Source of the DNA: Jiella pelagia
GTDB taxonomy: Bacteria; Pseudomonadota; Alphaproteobacteria; Rhizobiales; Rhizobiaceae
DNA: 64,000 bases
Reading direction: 5' to 3'
NCBI RefSeq assembly: GCF_026898155.1
Contig: NZ_CP114029.1
Span: 3,266,001-3,330,000, forward strand
In this document: in pieces, positions 33,972 through 43,449 of the stretch
Numbering within the stretch: the stretch's first letter is position 1
Layout: each line of letters opens with the position of its first letter
Program-made: the position numbers and the translations under genes
The notes under the pieces: model-generated
Told to the model about the DNA's origin: nothing
The model's database searches: none
Seen by the model: the letters and a program-made list of their open reading frames with translations, nothing else

Positions 33972-34106
33972 TCATTCCTCCCGCGCGGCTCTCAGCCTCT
34001 CGATCTCATCGGCCGCTTCGTCAAGGATGTTCCTCTCTTGGGCGCCTGTGATCAACCGCAGCCAGTCGGCATATCGCCGCAGGCGGGCGAGGTCGGTTAC
34101 GCCCAT
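33972..34106 (-). CDS. 44-residue prophage protein
   Basis: The minus-strand ATG is at 34106 and the TGA at 33974-33972, directly before the next start at 33971. The product begins MGVTDLARLRRYADWLRLIT and ends DEAADEIERLRAAREE. It is one or two charged helices, as in many phage ea-type small proteins. Tight packing with its neighbours (ten-base overlap upstream) supports it as a real gene. Confidence 0.5.
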   Translation of the reverse strand: MGVTDLARLRRYADWLRLITGAQERNILDEAADEIERLRAAREE

Positions 34107-34261
34107 TCGACTTCGAGAGCCCGGAAGGCTTCGACGACATCGCCGAGACCGTGGGCGATGAGGACATCCTCAAGGATGGCGACAGCTTCGGACAGCTTCG
34201 CCTCGCGAGGCGTCGTGTCTTTCAGCTTTCGCAGCGCCTCGATGGCTTCGGATCGGGACAT
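34097..34261 (-). CDS. 54-residue prophage protein
   Basis: The ATG at 34261 has GGAG at proper distance (CTGGAGCCATG). The product begins MSRSEAIEALRKLKDTTPRE and is helical and charged. It is the first of four small minus-strand genes (34261 to 33417) at the right end of the prophage. A longer start at 34276 is possible. The function is unknown. Confidence 0.5.
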   Translation of the reverse strand: MSRSEAIEALRKLKDTTPREAKLSEAVAILEDVLIAHGLGDVVEAFRALEVEWA

Positions 34262-34469
34262 GGCTCCAGCTTTCATCCGATTGGCGATGAAAGCAGAGCG
34301 TAGCGGTGGAGCGTCGATTGGCAAGAACGCGAGGCGAACACTCTCCGGGACAATTCCGGGAGACACTCCGGAAAGGCCTGTTCCGTTCTGATGAGCTTTG
34401 ACCGGTTGATCGGTCTTGACTTGGCGGCCAAAGCCCGGCAGACCGCTTCCGGCGAACGGGTCACCCGTG

Positions 34470-34546
<77 letters not shown>

Positions 34547-34591
34547 TCATCTGGTTGCCATCGCGATGGGCAGCGACGGAGAGGGCCGTAA

Positions 34592-34897
34592 ATGGTTGCA
34601 CGCATCTTTCAGCCATCCCGGACCGCGATGCAGTCCGGCAAGGCGAAGACGCGGCGCTGGGTGCTCGAATACGAGCCCGCCGCGCCGAAGGAGGTCGAGC
34701 CGCTGATGGGCTACACCTCGTCGAAGGACATGCGCTCGCAGGTGAAGCTGACCTTCGACACGAAGGAACAGGCGATCGAATATGCCGAGCGCAACGGCAT
34801 CGACTTCCGTCTGGAAGAGCCGAACGCGCCGAAGCGGGTGCGGGTCGCCTATTCGGACAACTTCAAATATGATCGTCGCCAGCCCTGGACCCATTGA
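34592..34897 (+). CDS. Complex I accessory subunit, NDUFS4-like (ETC complex I conserved region)
   Basis: The 101-residue protein matches the family of the mitochondrial NDUFS4 subunit: MVARIFQPSRTAMQSGKAKT, RRWVLEYEP, LMGYTSSKDMRSQVKLTFDT, EQAIEYAERNGIDF and the terminal DNFKYDRRQPWTH. Alphaproteobacteria carry this supernumerary subunit away from the main nuo operon. The length is normal for the bacterial form. It follows tRNA-Pro by 45 bases. Confidence 0.92.
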   Translation: MVARIFQPSRTAMQSGKAKTRRWVLEYEPAAPKEVEPLMGYTSSKDMRSQVKLTFDTKEQAIEYAERNGIDFRLEEPNAPKRVRVAYSDNFKYDRRQPWTH

Positions 34898-35062
34898 GGC
34901 CCCGTGCTTGAAGCCTTCCTCGGGACCGCCGGGTCTAGTGGCCGATCCGGCACCGAACAGTCGACCACGGTCCTGACGGGATCTCCGGTGTTGCACTGGC
35001 CGGACATGATGAGGCTGTGACCCTTCGAAATTGCCCCGGCCGCCCACAGGCCGGGAGCGGAC

Positions 35063-35138
35063 GGCCCCGTAGCTCAGAGGATAGAGCACCGGCCTTCTAA
35101 GCCGATGGTCGCAGGTTCGAATCCTGCCGGGGTCGCCA
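35063..35138 (+). tRNA. tRNA-Arg (anticodon TCT)
   Basis: The 76-base sequence begins GGCCCCG and ends CGGGGTC plus GCCA. The anticodon loop CTTCTAA at 35094-35100 contains TCT. The D-arm TAGCTCAG and T-arm GGTTCGAATCC are intact. CCA is encoded. Confidence 0.95.
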
Positions 35139-35261
35139 ACGTTTCAGTCACTTAGCGCCGTCCTCTGTCGCTTTCATGTCGCAACCGTGTTGCAGAGACT
35201 TCCCTTGATTTGCAGGGCTTTCCCGGTAAGCTCGGCAACTCCACGCGACATGGGATGTGAC

Positions 35262-35534
35262 ATGGACGCTTCAGGCTGGGCTGCGATCTTCAATGGCGCG
35301 GCCACCCTTCTTGCGTTTGTCGCCGCCGGTTTATGGCTCTGGTCTGCAAAGGCAGCCATACCGCGTCGGGTCAAGAGGATTGGCTACGGGAACATCACGG
35401 ACGAGGCGAAGGCAGATGACGACGATTTGGATAGGACATCCGACGGGATTGCCATTCAAAGCCGACGAAGCGCGTGGGGGGCAACCACTGCTGCGGCAGC
35501 GGCGATTTGCCAAGGCATCGCGCTGCAATTCTGA
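35262..35534 (+). CDS. Small membrane protein of unknown function
   Basis: The 90-residue protein has two hydrophobic segments, one at about 5-27 (WAAIFNGAATLLAFVAAGLW) and a weaker one at the C-terminus (TTAAAAAICQGIALQ), around a charged middle. The layout recurs in small proteins of this order. The ATG at 35262 is preceded by a weak ribosome site. The function is unknown. Confidence 0.5.
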   Translation: MDASGWAAIFNGAATLLAFVAAGLWLWSAKAAIPRRVKRIGYGNITDEAKADDDDLDRTSDGIAIQSRRSAWGATTAAAAAICQGIALQF

Positions 35535-35607
35535 TCATCTTCTCGACTTCCTCATGAACCTCGATCGTTGTCTTTGGGGCGGCGAGTTCGTAGAGGGCTG
35601 ACGGGCC

Positions 35608-35745
35608 CTAATTCAGACTTGGTGGGTTTTTCGGGCCAAAGACCTCGGCCACCCGCATCATCTTCTGAGCAGTGGTTGCTCCCATCGAAAATTCGGCCTC
35701 GATCCAAGGCAGGAAAGACCCGTGCGGCAGGCCGAGGCGGCGAGG
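35608..35745 (-). pseudogene. C-terminal fragment of a DUF3102-type phage protein
   Basis: The minus strand encodes GLPHGSFLPWIEAEFSMGAT followed by TAQKMMRVAEVFG to a TAG at 35610-35608. HGxFLPWIEAEF-M--TAQ--MRVAE-FG is the conserved DUF3102 pattern. Upstream the frame is closed by a TGA at 35748-35746 and no start is present, so only about 45 codons remain. It is probably a relic of another phage or mobile element beside the tRNA genes. Confidence 0.55.
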
Positions 35746-35863
35746 TCATCGGCGACGAACAAAGTTTTTTTCGAGCGCCGACCACTCGCCGTAAAGATGG
35801 ACAGAGGGCAGCTTTCTGCGCTCGCCCTATATGCCGAGTACAATCAACAGCGAAAGATATCCG

Positions 35864-36067
35864 ATGGCCAAGGAACATAGCTCCGTCTTCCAAGCTCGTG
35901 CGGATGACGCTGACGATGAAATGAAGGCCGCAAGCCTCGTATCGGTGAAAGGTCGGTTCGAAAGCGCCCGCGACGCATGGCAAGGCCTTGCGGACGGTGC
36001 CCGTGAACGCGAGGGCGAGGAAGCCAAGATGGCTGATCTGAAGGCGGCGCGCTCGGAAGTCGAATAG
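35864..36067 (+). CDS. 67-residue charged protein
   Basis: The frame begins MAKEHSSVFQARADDADDEM and is helical and highly charged to the end (KMADLKAARSEVE). There are no cysteines, no membrane segment and no known motif. It is probably a small soluble or stress-related protein, but nothing in the sequence proves a function. A longer start at 35831 is possible. Confidence 0.45.
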   Translation: MAKEHSSVFQARADDADDEMKAASLVSVKGRFESARDAWQGLADGAREREGEEAKMADLKAARSEVE

Positions 36068-36400
36068 CTTGATCTGAGTGAGCAGTTTAACCGTCCGCCG
36101 GCCACGCGCTCCAGTCTATCGGCGCCGGCTCGCGGGCGCAGTTCTGCGCGCGGTGATAACGAGCATCGCCCATCGGATCTTCGCCCGGTCGGATGACGAC
36201 AGCCGCTTGAACCGCGTCACCGACATGCCGACAGCCATAGCGAGTTCACGGGTCGGGCCGATGCTGCCGGGGATCCGGGCCGAGCTTCGACAGCCCTAGC
36301 CGCACGGAGGACTGCAGAGAACGGATGCGCCGTCACCGGCATGGCGCCCGGCATCGTGCATCAACTCGTCGTCCCCGATGGCCGCGGTAGATTCACGCCC
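36068..36400. other. Stretch without a supported gene
   Basis: I see no convincing gene. A short minus-strand frame (about 41 codons, starting MAVGMSVTRFKRLSSSDRAK) may be a fragment, but it lacks a ribosome site and recognisable family. No tRNA, repeat or terminator is evident. Confidence 0.4.
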
Positions 36401-36940
36401 ATGATGCTCAGTTCAGGACCCCGCCCACGACTTCTGCCCGACCGGACATTCCCGCCATACGCCTATCTCCCCGGACAGTTCCCGCATCCTCTGCGCCATC
36501 CGGAAGGCCACAGCTACGGCGCGGAGCCGCACGCGGCGGTGCGTGTGGATGCCGCGCTGGAATCAGAGGAGTTTCGCTGGGGCGTCGATCTCTTCAATTT
36601 CGGCTACTACTGGGAAGCTCACGAAGCCTGGGAAGGCCTGTGGCAGGCTTCTCGGGAGGCGCCCGAGCAGCGGACCTTCCTTCATGCGCTGATCCTCCTC
36701 TCCGCCGCTGGGGTCAAGCTGCGGGAGGGCAAGGGCGTGCCTGCCTTACGCCACGCCAGACGGGCCGCACGATTGCTCCGCGCGCTTCAACACCAGCGGG
36801 ACTTCGAGGCTGCGATCGGCATGCCGCCGGAGGGGCTCGCCGATCGCGCCGAAGCTGACGCGCTTGCGGGGGCCTGTCTTCACGCCTCGATATCGCCGGT
36901 ACCCAGTGCTGCCTTCGCATTCACCATCGTCCCGGATTGA
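36401..36940 (+). CDS. DUF309 family protein
   Basis: The 179-residue protein contains the DUF309 signature FNFGYYWEAHEAWEGLW at about residue 65-82, followed by FLHALILLSAAGVKLREG. The family is helical, metal-site-like and of unknown function. The start is uncertain: an ATG pair at 36401/36404 is chosen; 36341 is also open. The first 40 residues are Pro-rich. Confidence 0.75.
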   Translation: MMLSSGPRPRLLPDRTFPPYAYLPGQFPHPLRHPEGHSYGAEPHAAVRVDAALESEEFRWGVDLFNFGYYWEAHEAWEGLWQASREAPEQRTFLHALILLSAAGVKLREGKGVPALRHARRAARLLRALQHQRDFEAAIGMPPEGLADRAEADALAGACLHASISPVPSAAFAFTIVPD

Positions 36941-37039
36941 ACGGAGACGATGAACCGACTTGCGTCCTTGCTCCTGCCCGTGAATGGTACCGGAGCAGAC
37001 CACGACGGTCTGCTCGGACAGTACAAAATCGGAAAACAC

Positions 37040-37252
37040 ATGGCCCAGACAGGCACGGTAAAGTTCTTCAACGCGGACAAGGGATTCGGCTTCATTACTC
37101 CCGACAGCGGTGGCGGTGATATCTTCGTCCACGCTTCGGCTCTCGAACGATCTGGCCTCAGGTCCCTGAACGACGGCGACAAGGTGTCTTTCGACACCGA
37201 GCCGGACAATCGCGGCAAGGGGCCGAAGGCAGTCAATATTCAGATGGCCTGA
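37040..37252 (+). CDS. Cold shock protein (CspA family)
   Basis: The 70-residue protein has RNP1 (KGFGFIT, about 16-22) and RNP2 (DIFVHASAL, about 30-38), the nucleic-acid-binding motifs of the cold shock domain. The ATG at 37040 gives the standard length; the upstream extension from 36950 would be atypical. It binds RNA and single-stranded DNA as a chaperone. The upstream region is long, as usual for regulated csp leaders. Confidence 0.93.
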   Translation: MAQTGTVKFFNADKGFGFITPDSGGGDIFVHASALERSGLRSLNDGDKVSFDTEPDNRGKGPKAVNIQMA

Positions 37253-37313
37253 ACGCCAATCGTGACCGGGCTGCCTCATGTGGGGCGCCCGGTCCACCGT
37301 TCGAAGGTGGCGT

Positions 37314-37496
37314 CTACTTTTTTGCGCTCGTCTCGGCTTCCTTCGCCACCCGTGCGGCCTTCAGGCGCGCCGTCTTATCCACGTCCGCTTTCACGCGAGT
37401 GGCCTCCAGCTTCTGGGATTTGTTCGTCGTCTTGTCGTCTCGAAGCTGCTTGAAGTGGCTGTCGGCGCTCTTCCGGGCATCTGAGCCGTCGCTCAT
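37314..37496 (-). CDS. Small Lys/Ala-rich protein, second gene of a pair
   Basis: The 60-residue frame (MSDGSDARKSADSHFKQLRD...) is strongly charged and helical, ending in AKEAETSAKK. Its ATG overlaps the stop of the upstream minus-strand gene (ATGA at 37496-37493), so the two form an operon. No family function is known. Confidence 0.5.
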   Translation of the reverse strand: MSDGSDARKSADSHFKQLRDDKTTNKSQKLEATRVKADVDKTARLKAARVAKEAETSAKK

Positions 37497-37660
37497 TCGC
37501 TCCCCTTCCCGGTGGCATCCGTCTCGGCCGCTCGATCGGGACCGGACGCTCTATCGTCTTCCTTCTTCGCAATCTTGGCGTCCAGCTTCGCGGCCTTCTT
37601 CGCGGCCTTGGCTTTGTCGCGTTCCTGACGCTCCATGTTGAAGTTCGGCTTTCTGGCCAT
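37493..37660 (-). CDS. 55-residue Lys-rich protein
   Basis: The frame begins MARKPNFNMERQERDKAKAA, followed by KKAAKLDAKIAKKED, a basic helix. Short proteins starting MARKPNF-MER are frequent in this order. A GGAG-like site (AGGAGACAG) lies just upstream of the ATG. The stop overlaps the next gene's start. The basic character suggests nucleic-acid association, but this is not shown. Confidence 0.55.
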   Translation of the reverse strand: MARKPNFNMERQERDKAKAAKKAAKLDAKIAKKEDDRASGPDRAAETDATGKGSE

Positions 37661-37763
37661 TCTGTCTCCTAAGGTGTTGCGGCCCCTGATCGTGGCAAGA
37701 GCTGGCCAACCGCAGCCGGTTGAGCCCGCGATTCGGTCAACGCTTCGTCGTTTGGACGGAGCG

Positions 37764-37946
37764 TCATCGATGGGTTTTCAAATAGTCCTTCCCGGCGCGC
37801 GTCGGATACCACTTCGAGTCGCGACGTTCGATGAAACCGAGCTTCGTAAGATCGGGAATCAATCCGGTATTCGGGTGATCAGCGGGTTCGCGGACGAGCC
37901 TGGTCAGCAGCGACCGACTTTCGGCCGTCATGCGCGCCAAAGCCAT
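37764..37946 (-). CDS. 60-residue protein with a winged-helix-like pattern
   Basis: The frame (MALARMTAESRSLLTRLVRE...) contains LIPDLTKLGFIERRDSKWYP and TRAGKDYL, the helix-plus-wing pattern of small transcription regulators without an obvious dimerisation part. It starts at ATG 37946 or 37931. It could be a truncated regulator or a genuine mini-protein. Confidence 0.5.
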   Translation of the reverse strand: MALARMTAESRSLLTRLVREPADHPNTGLIPDLTKLGFIERRDSKWYPTRAGKDYLKTHR

Positions 37947-38284
37947 ATCGATATCCTTTTTCGGGAGTGACCACAGGTCGCCCCGCCTTACCGCCGGTGC
38001 GACCGAAGCGGCTCACTTCAGTTTCCATTCAATCATCGAGCGAGGCAGCGCCGGGTCGGCGGATGCCTATCAGGGCAGGACTGCCTGTCAACTGGCGCGG
38101 AATGCTCCACGCCGAAACACAGTCTCGATCGTCCGCTCCGGACCTTGGCGGAGTTGGTCCCACACCGGATCGCTCGTCAAAGGTTGATCCTCGGCTTCCG
38201 GCTGCGCACCGCCATCACGTTGGCATAGCATCTGGGACTGCCGGGGGGATGGTTTGCGGTTCTATTCTGAACCATGCCGATTGA
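37947..38284. other. Stretch without a supported gene
   Basis: This separates the winged-helix-like gene from tRNA-Thr. Two overlapping plus-strand frames exist, but their composition (Arg/Ser-rich, no ribosome site) fits chance open frames in high-GC DNA. No repeat or RNA gene is recognised. Confidence 0.4.
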
Positions 38285-38360
<76 letters not shown>

Positions 38361-38624
38361 ATCCAAACGTGGAAACGGGACTCTGCCCGTAGCCGAGGCT
38401 CTGATACCGGCAAAAGGCCGGACGTTCAAGGGCAAATCCGAATTCGATCGATGGTCCGTCAGTCTGGAGCAAAAGCGCCGAGCGGGCAGGGCGGAGATCG
38501 GTTCGGATCTGGATCGGAGAGGGCGCGCAGGCGTCGCTTGGCGTTGAGGATGGGGACGACTGCGAGGTGACCAGTGCCCAGGGATGGGTTCTTGTTTTGA
38601 TCGCGCAAAAGCGCGATCTTAAGA

Positions 38625-39464
38625 ATGATGACCGATCTCTTCCCTCCCGCCTCGACGACACCGTCGCTGTTTGCCGAAGCTCCGCCAAGGCTCGTGCGGG
38701 TGATTGACACCGAGACGGCCGGCCAGCGGCTCGAGGAGGACGCGGTCATCGAGATCGGTTCGGTCGATCTCGATCTTGAGACTGGCGAAATTTCCAGTCC
38801 GATGCAAAGTCTCTGTGATCCGGCCGGCGTCCCGATCAATCCGCATGCGCGAAAAGTCCATCGGATCACGGACGAAATGCTCGCCGGCGCGCCGAGCTTT
38901 GCCGAGGCTGCAGTGCCGTTTCGGGCTGCGGCGGTCTTTGCCGCCCAGAGAGCCGAGTTCGACCGCTCGCGCCTGCGCTTCGCCGGCCGGTGGCTGTGCA
39001 CCCACAAGCTCGCCCTCAGGGCCTTTCCGAACCTCAAGGCGCATGGGCTCCAGAGCCTCGTCAAATACGTGCCGCTCGACCTTTCGCCGGTCGAGCCGCT
39101 GCTGGCGGGGCTGGCGCCGCATCGCGCGCTCCACGACGCTGTGTGCACCGCAGTCTTGCTGCGGAGCATCGCCGCGGTGCTGAGGCCGCGCTGCCACGAT
39201 CTTGCGGATTTCCTCGACCGGGCCGAAAAAGCGTCACATGAGCCGGCGCTTCTGGCAAAACTCCGCTTCGGCCGGCACAAGGGCATCCCGCTCGGCCAGG
39301 TGCCGGACGACTATCTCGACTGGTTGAGCCGCGAGCCCGGCATGGACGCCGACGCGGTGTTCACGGCGAAGCATCATCTGAAACTGCGAGGCATCAGGGG
39401 CGCGCGGGCCTTGCCGGCGAGGATGCGACAGAATGACCGCCGCGGCTTCATCGTCTCACCATGA
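38625..39464 (+). CDS. exoX: Exonuclease X-like DEDDh exonuclease
   Basis: The protein has 279 residues. The DEDDh nuclease domain has DTET (28-31), IEIGSVDLD, PHARKVHRITDEML and HRALHDA (about 165-171), with the last His/Asp as catalytic. The C-terminal LRFGRHKGIPLGQVPDDYLD (about 225-245) matches the ExoX C-terminal domain. It degrades DNA from 3' ends in repair and recombination. An in-frame GAGCCTC at 39053 does not disturb this gene, so it is natural here. The start at 38625 or 38628 is uncertain. Confidence 0.85.
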   Translation: MMTDLFPPASTTPSLFAEAPPRLVRVIDTETAGQRLEEDAVIEIGSVDLDLETGEISSPMQSLCDPAGVPINPHARKVHRITDEMLAGAPSFAEAAVPFRAAAVFAAQRAEFDRSRLRFAGRWLCTHKLALRAFPNLKAHGLQSLVKYVPLDLSPVEPLLAGLAPHRALHDAVCTAVLLRSIAAVLRPRCHDLADFLDRAEKASHEPALLAKLRFGRHKGIPLGQVPDDYLDWLSREPGMDADAVFTAKHHLKLRGIRGARALPARMRQNDRRGFIVSP

Positions 39465-39485
39465 TTGGCGGTTTGGTTTAGCCGC

Positions 39486-39839
39486 ATGACGCACCACCAT
39501 CTGATGCTTCCCGCCCTGTTTTTCCTCGTCGCCGCCACGGCGGGCGGAGCGCTTGCCGCATCGCCGATCGTTGGGGACTGGGTGTCCGAGGACGGAACCA
39601 GGATTACCGTCGCAGGCTGCCCCGCCGGCCTTTGCGCGACGATCGCCAGCGGCCGATACCAGGGCGAATCCGTCGCCGAAGTCGCCGGACCGCCACCGGA
39701 ATACAAGGGCCGGGTGCGGGACCCGCGCAGCGGCGAGAGCTATGACGGCGGCTTGCGGCTGAATGGCGCGAAGCTTGAGCTGCGCGGCTGTCTCGCCAAG
39801 GTGTTCTGCCGCACGGTGCAGACCTGGCAGCGCCCCTGA
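39486..39839 (+). CDS. Secreted DUF2147-like protein
   Basis: The 117-residue protein has a signal peptide (cut after GGALA, about residue 24). The mature part begins SPIVGDWVSEDGTRITVAGC and ends LRGCLAKVFCRTVQTWQRP, with Cys pairs, as in the DUF2147 periplasmic beta family. It starts 21 bases after the exonuclease stop. It is probably periplasmic; the function is unknown. Confidence 0.7.
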   Translation: MTHHHLMLPALFFLVAATAGGALAASPIVGDWVSEDGTRITVAGCPAGLCATIASGRYQGESVAEVAGPPPEYKGRVRDPRSGESYDGGLRLNGAKLELRGCLAKVFCRTVQTWQRP

Positions 39840-39950
39840 CGGCTGCCCCCAGGGCGTCCTGCGATCGCAGCGGGGGCTGCTTGGCCCGAACTGACGATCC
39901 GAGCCACGGGGCGGCTTGCCGGCAGACCCTGCCGCAGCATTTTCGGCAGG

Positions 39951-41610
39951 ATGAAATCCTTCGCCGACCTCCTCGACGCCCTCGTCCTGCAGCCCTCGCG
40001 CAATGGTAAGCTGAGGCTCCTCGTCGAACATTTCCGCGCCGTACCGGACCCCGAGCGGGGCCTCGCCCTGGCGGCGATCACCGGCGACCTCGACATTCGA
40101 AGCGTCAAGCCGGCGATGCTGCGTGAACTGGTCGCGAACCGCATGGACGCGGTGCTGTTTCAATATTCCTACGATTACGTCGGCGACCTCGCCGAGACGA
40201 TCTCGCTGGTCTGGCCGTCGACGGACGAGCGGGCCGAAGCGAGCGAGGCCGCGCCGCCCCTTTCGGAGATCATTTTTCGCCTCGACGCCGCGTCGCGGCA
40301 GGAGGGCGTGAGGCTCGTCGAGGCCTGGCTCGACCGGCTCGACGCGTCCGGCCGTTACGCGCTTCTGAAGCTCGTCACCGGCGGGCTCAGGATCGGCGTC
40401 TCGGCGCGGCTTGCCAAACAGGCGCTGGCCGATTTCGGCGAAAAGGAGATTGCCGAGATCGAGGAGGCTCTGGCACGGGCTCGAACCGCCCTACGAGGCC
40501 CTCTTTGCCTGGCTGGAGGGGCGGGCGGACAAACCGGTCTCGGCGGCGCTGGCGCCGTTCCGGCCGGTGATGCTGTCGCAGCCGCTGGAAGAGCAGGACC
40601 ATGGGCTGATCTCCCCGGAGGTCTACGCGGCCGAATGGAAGTGGGATGGCATCCGGGTGCAGGCGAGCGCCGAGGGCGGCGTCCGCCGGCTCTATTCGCG
40701 CACCGGCGACGACATTTCCGGTGCCTTCCCCGATCTCATCGACTTCATGACCTTCGAGGGCACGCTCGACGGCGAGTTGCTGGTGGCCGAGACGGGCGGA
40801 AAGGGCGGGGCGCTGCGCGTCGAGGATCGCGGGGCGAGGCCCGACGACATCGTCGCGGCGACGTTCTCCGATCTGCAGCAGCGGCTGAATCGCAAGACCG
40901 TCTCCGGGGCGATGCTGAAGAAGCACCCGGTGTTCCTGCGCTGCTACGACCTCCTGATCGACGATGGCGAGGACATTCGCGCCCTGCCTTTCGCCGAGCG
41001 GCGGGAGCGGCTGGCGTTTTTCGTCGAAAGCCTCGAGCCGACCCGCTTCGACCTTTCGCCGCTCGTCGCCTTCGCGGAACTCGATGCGCTCGCGGGCTTG
41101 CGCGCCGCGCCGCCCCATCCGGTGATCGAAGGGCTGATGCTGAAGCGGCGGGATTCGGCCTATGTGCCAGGCCGGCCGAAGGGCCCCTGGTTCAAGTGGA
41201 AGAAGGACCCGCATCTCGTCGATGCCGTGCTGATGTATGCCCAGCGCGGCCACGGCAAGCGGTCGAGCTACTATTCCGACTACACCTTCGGGGTCTGGAG
41301 CGGGCCGGCGGACGATCCCGAACTCGTGCCGGTCGGAAAGGCCTATTTCGGCTTCACCGACGATGAGCTGAAGCAGCTCGACAAGTACATTCGCGACAAC
41401 ACCGTCCAGCGCTTCGGACCGGTGCGCTCCGTCCGGGCCGAGCCGGACCACGGCCTCGTCATCGAGGTCGCCTTCGAGGGTCTCGCCCGGTCGAGCCGCC
41501 ACAAGTCCGGGGTCGCCATGCGCTTCCCGCGGGTCTCGCGGCTCAGGTGGGACAAGCCGGCCTTCGAGGCCGACCGGATCGAGACGCTGGAAGCGATGCT
41601 GCCGGATTGA
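39951..41610 (+). CDS. ATP-dependent DNA ligase, with a one-base frameshift
   Basis: The start MKSFADLLDALVLQPSRNGK and the ligase core match the bacterial ATP-dependent ligase family of about 530-550 residues. The nucleotidyl lysine lies in AEWKWDGIRV (about residue 230). Further motifs include DGELLVA, VIEGLMLKRRDS and PWFKWKKDP. At GAGGCTC 40464-40470 the raw frame becomes random. Deleting one G restores GAGCTC and gives EIEELWHGLEPPYEALFAWL, for 552 residues. In related genomes it neighbours an MBL-fold exonuclease and a helicase; neither is here. It acts in repair. Confidence 0.8.
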
Positions 41611-41633
41611 AACCCAAGTTTGGACACGGCGGG

Positions 41634-42531
41634 TCAACGCCGGGGAAACGTCTCGACCAGCATGTCCAGGAAGGCGCGCAGCTTTGCCGTCGGCCGGCGA
41701 TCCGGCGCGTAGAGGACGTGCATCGGCCAGGACGGCGCGTCCCAATCGGGCAGCAGCCGTTCCAGCCGTCCTGCGGCGATGAGCGGCGCAATCAGCATTT
41801 CCGGTCCCATGACGATGCCGGCGCCCGCTTCGGCCGCGTGCAGCATCGCGCGCGTGTCGTTCATGCGGAGGCGGCCGCCGACGCGCACGTCCTGCGCCTC
41901 GTCCTTTCGCCGGAACCGCCAGAGGTGGCTGCGGGTCTCGCTCGATCCCAGGAAGACGAGGCACTGGTGTTCGACGAGTTCGCGCGGATGGGCTGGCCGA
42001 CCATTGCGGGCCAGATAGGCGGGCGCGGCGGCGAGGATCAGGCGGTAGGGGCCGAGCGGGCGCGCGATCAGCGAGGAATCGGCGAGTTCGCCAATCCGGA
42101 CGACGGCGTCGAACCCCTCCTCGATCAGGTCGACGCGGCGGTCGCCGAGGACGAGATCGACTTCGACCTTCGGGTGGCGCTCGGTATAGCTGAGGACGAG
42201 CGGCGCTAGGGACGCGCTGCCGAAGGTGACGGAGGCATTGATCCTGAGACGGCCGCGCGGTTCGGCGGTGACGCCCTCGGCCAGCGCGTCGGCCGCTTCC
42301 GCCTCGGCGAGGACGACCCGGCACTGGCGGTAATAGGCTCTGCCGAGTTCGGTGAGGCTCTGGCGGCGCGTCGTGCGGGCGATCAGCCGGGCGCCGAGCC
42401 GGGCTTCGAGAACCGCGACGTGCTTGCCGACCATCTGGGCCGAGATGTCGAGGCTCTGCGGCAGCCGCGGCGAAGGAGCCGCTGTCGGCGACCCTCACGA
42501 AGACGGCCATGCTGGCGAGGCGATCGCTCAT
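41634..42531 (-). CDS. LysR-family transcriptional regulator, with a one-base frameshift
   Basis: The N-terminus begins MSDRLASMAVFVRVADSGSF, the classic LysR start. At 42450-42456 (GAGGCTC on plus, GAGCCTC on minus) removing one base restores GAGCTC and gives FAAAAAELDISAQMVGKHVA, the HTH, followed by the intact effector domain to 41634; 298 residues. The gene diverges from the F420/NADP-reductase-like gene at 42662, with 130 bases between, so it probably regulates that gene. The effector is unknown. Confidence 0.82.
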
Positions 42532-42661
42532 TCCAAACTCGTGGTTTCGAGTGCCTCCATGAATTGCGGCTTTATCACGCGATCGAGGGCAATCAAATGG
42601 GCGACGAGGACATTGCGGCAAACCCGCCAGTCCCAGTGTCAACCAGCCAAGGAGAGACCCC

Positions 42662-43320
42662 ATGCGGATCGGAATGATCGGCGCCGGCTTCGTCAGCCAG
42701 AACGTTGCAAAGCTCGCCGTCGCCCAAGGGCACGAGGTGATGCTGAGCAATTCGCGCGACCCGAAGACGCTGTTCAGCGTCGGCGCGATCCTCGGCTGCC
42801 GGACCGGCACGGCCGAGGAGGCTGCGGCCTTCGGCGACGTCGTACTCGTCGCCGTGCCGCTGACCGCCTTCGATGCGCTGCCGGTACAAGCGCTCGCCGG
42901 CCGCATCGTCATGGACGCCAACAACTACTACCCGCAGCGTGACGGCCAGATCGGCGAACTCGACGACCATGCCGAGACCACCAGCGAGCGCCTTGCCCGG
43001 CACCTGCCGGGAGCCCGCATCGTCAAGGCTTTCAACGCGATCCGGGCGGTCGAGCTGCCACGTGACGCAAAGGCCGCCGGCGAGGGGGACGCCGGGCACT
43101 GCCGATCGCCGGCGACGACGCCGAGGCCAAGCGGATCGTCATGGATCTCACCGACGGGCTCGGCTACGAGCCGTTCGATGCCGGCAGCCTGGCGGAGAGC
43201 TGGCGGTTCGAGCGTGCGATGCCCGCCTATTGCGCGGCGCTCGATCGTGAGGGGCTGCAACTGGCGCTGGCGGCGGCCGAGCGCGGCCGGGAGGTGCCGG
43301 ACGGCTCCTGGCGGCGCTGA
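42662..43320 (+). CDS. NADP oxidoreductase, F420-dependent reductase-like fold, with a G-run frameshift
   Basis: The N-terminus MRIGMIGAGFVSQNVAKLAV (20 residues) is a Rossmann dinucleotide motif, followed by DVVLVAVPLTAFDAL and KAFNAIRA. At the G-run 43084-43088 the raw frame shifts. Adding one G gives GEGGRRALPIAGDDAEAKRI and a normal C-terminus to TGA 43318-43320, 219 residues. Such proteins (FNO-like) reduce NADP or act as dehydrogenases and are usually controlled by a divergent LysR, as here. The defect is not of the GAGCTC type, so a homopolymer error or true mutation is possible. Confidence 0.7.
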
Positions 43321-43449
43321 GGCGCGCTGCTTCGGGCGGTCCGGCGCATTCGGTCGATCCGCGCCGAAGCCGGCGGGAACTTGCAGTCCACCGGCATCCC
43401 GCCTACCTGCGGTGCCGAAGGACGACCCCACCGGAGAACATCGCCGCCC

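Noticed and set aside
1-34300. Restriction-modification or toxin-antitoxin system in the prophage
   Set aside because: The methyltransferase has no endonuclease partner and no toxin-antitoxin pair is recognisable among the small genes.
34402-34417. Short inverted repeat (GACCG...CGGTC) before tRNA-Pro as an attachment site
   Set aside because: No second copy is visible in the window and it is too short to be evidence of att.
37967-38284. Plus-strand frame before tRNA-Thr
   Set aside because: No ribosome site, no motif, Arg/Ser/Pro-rich; it ends within the tRNA gene.
39053-39059. GAGCCTC in the exonuclease gene as a further frameshift site
   Set aside because: The reading frame is continuous through it and gives the family residues LQSLVKY, so it is a natural sequence. 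The same holds for 11125, 40013, 40307, 42355 and 56608.
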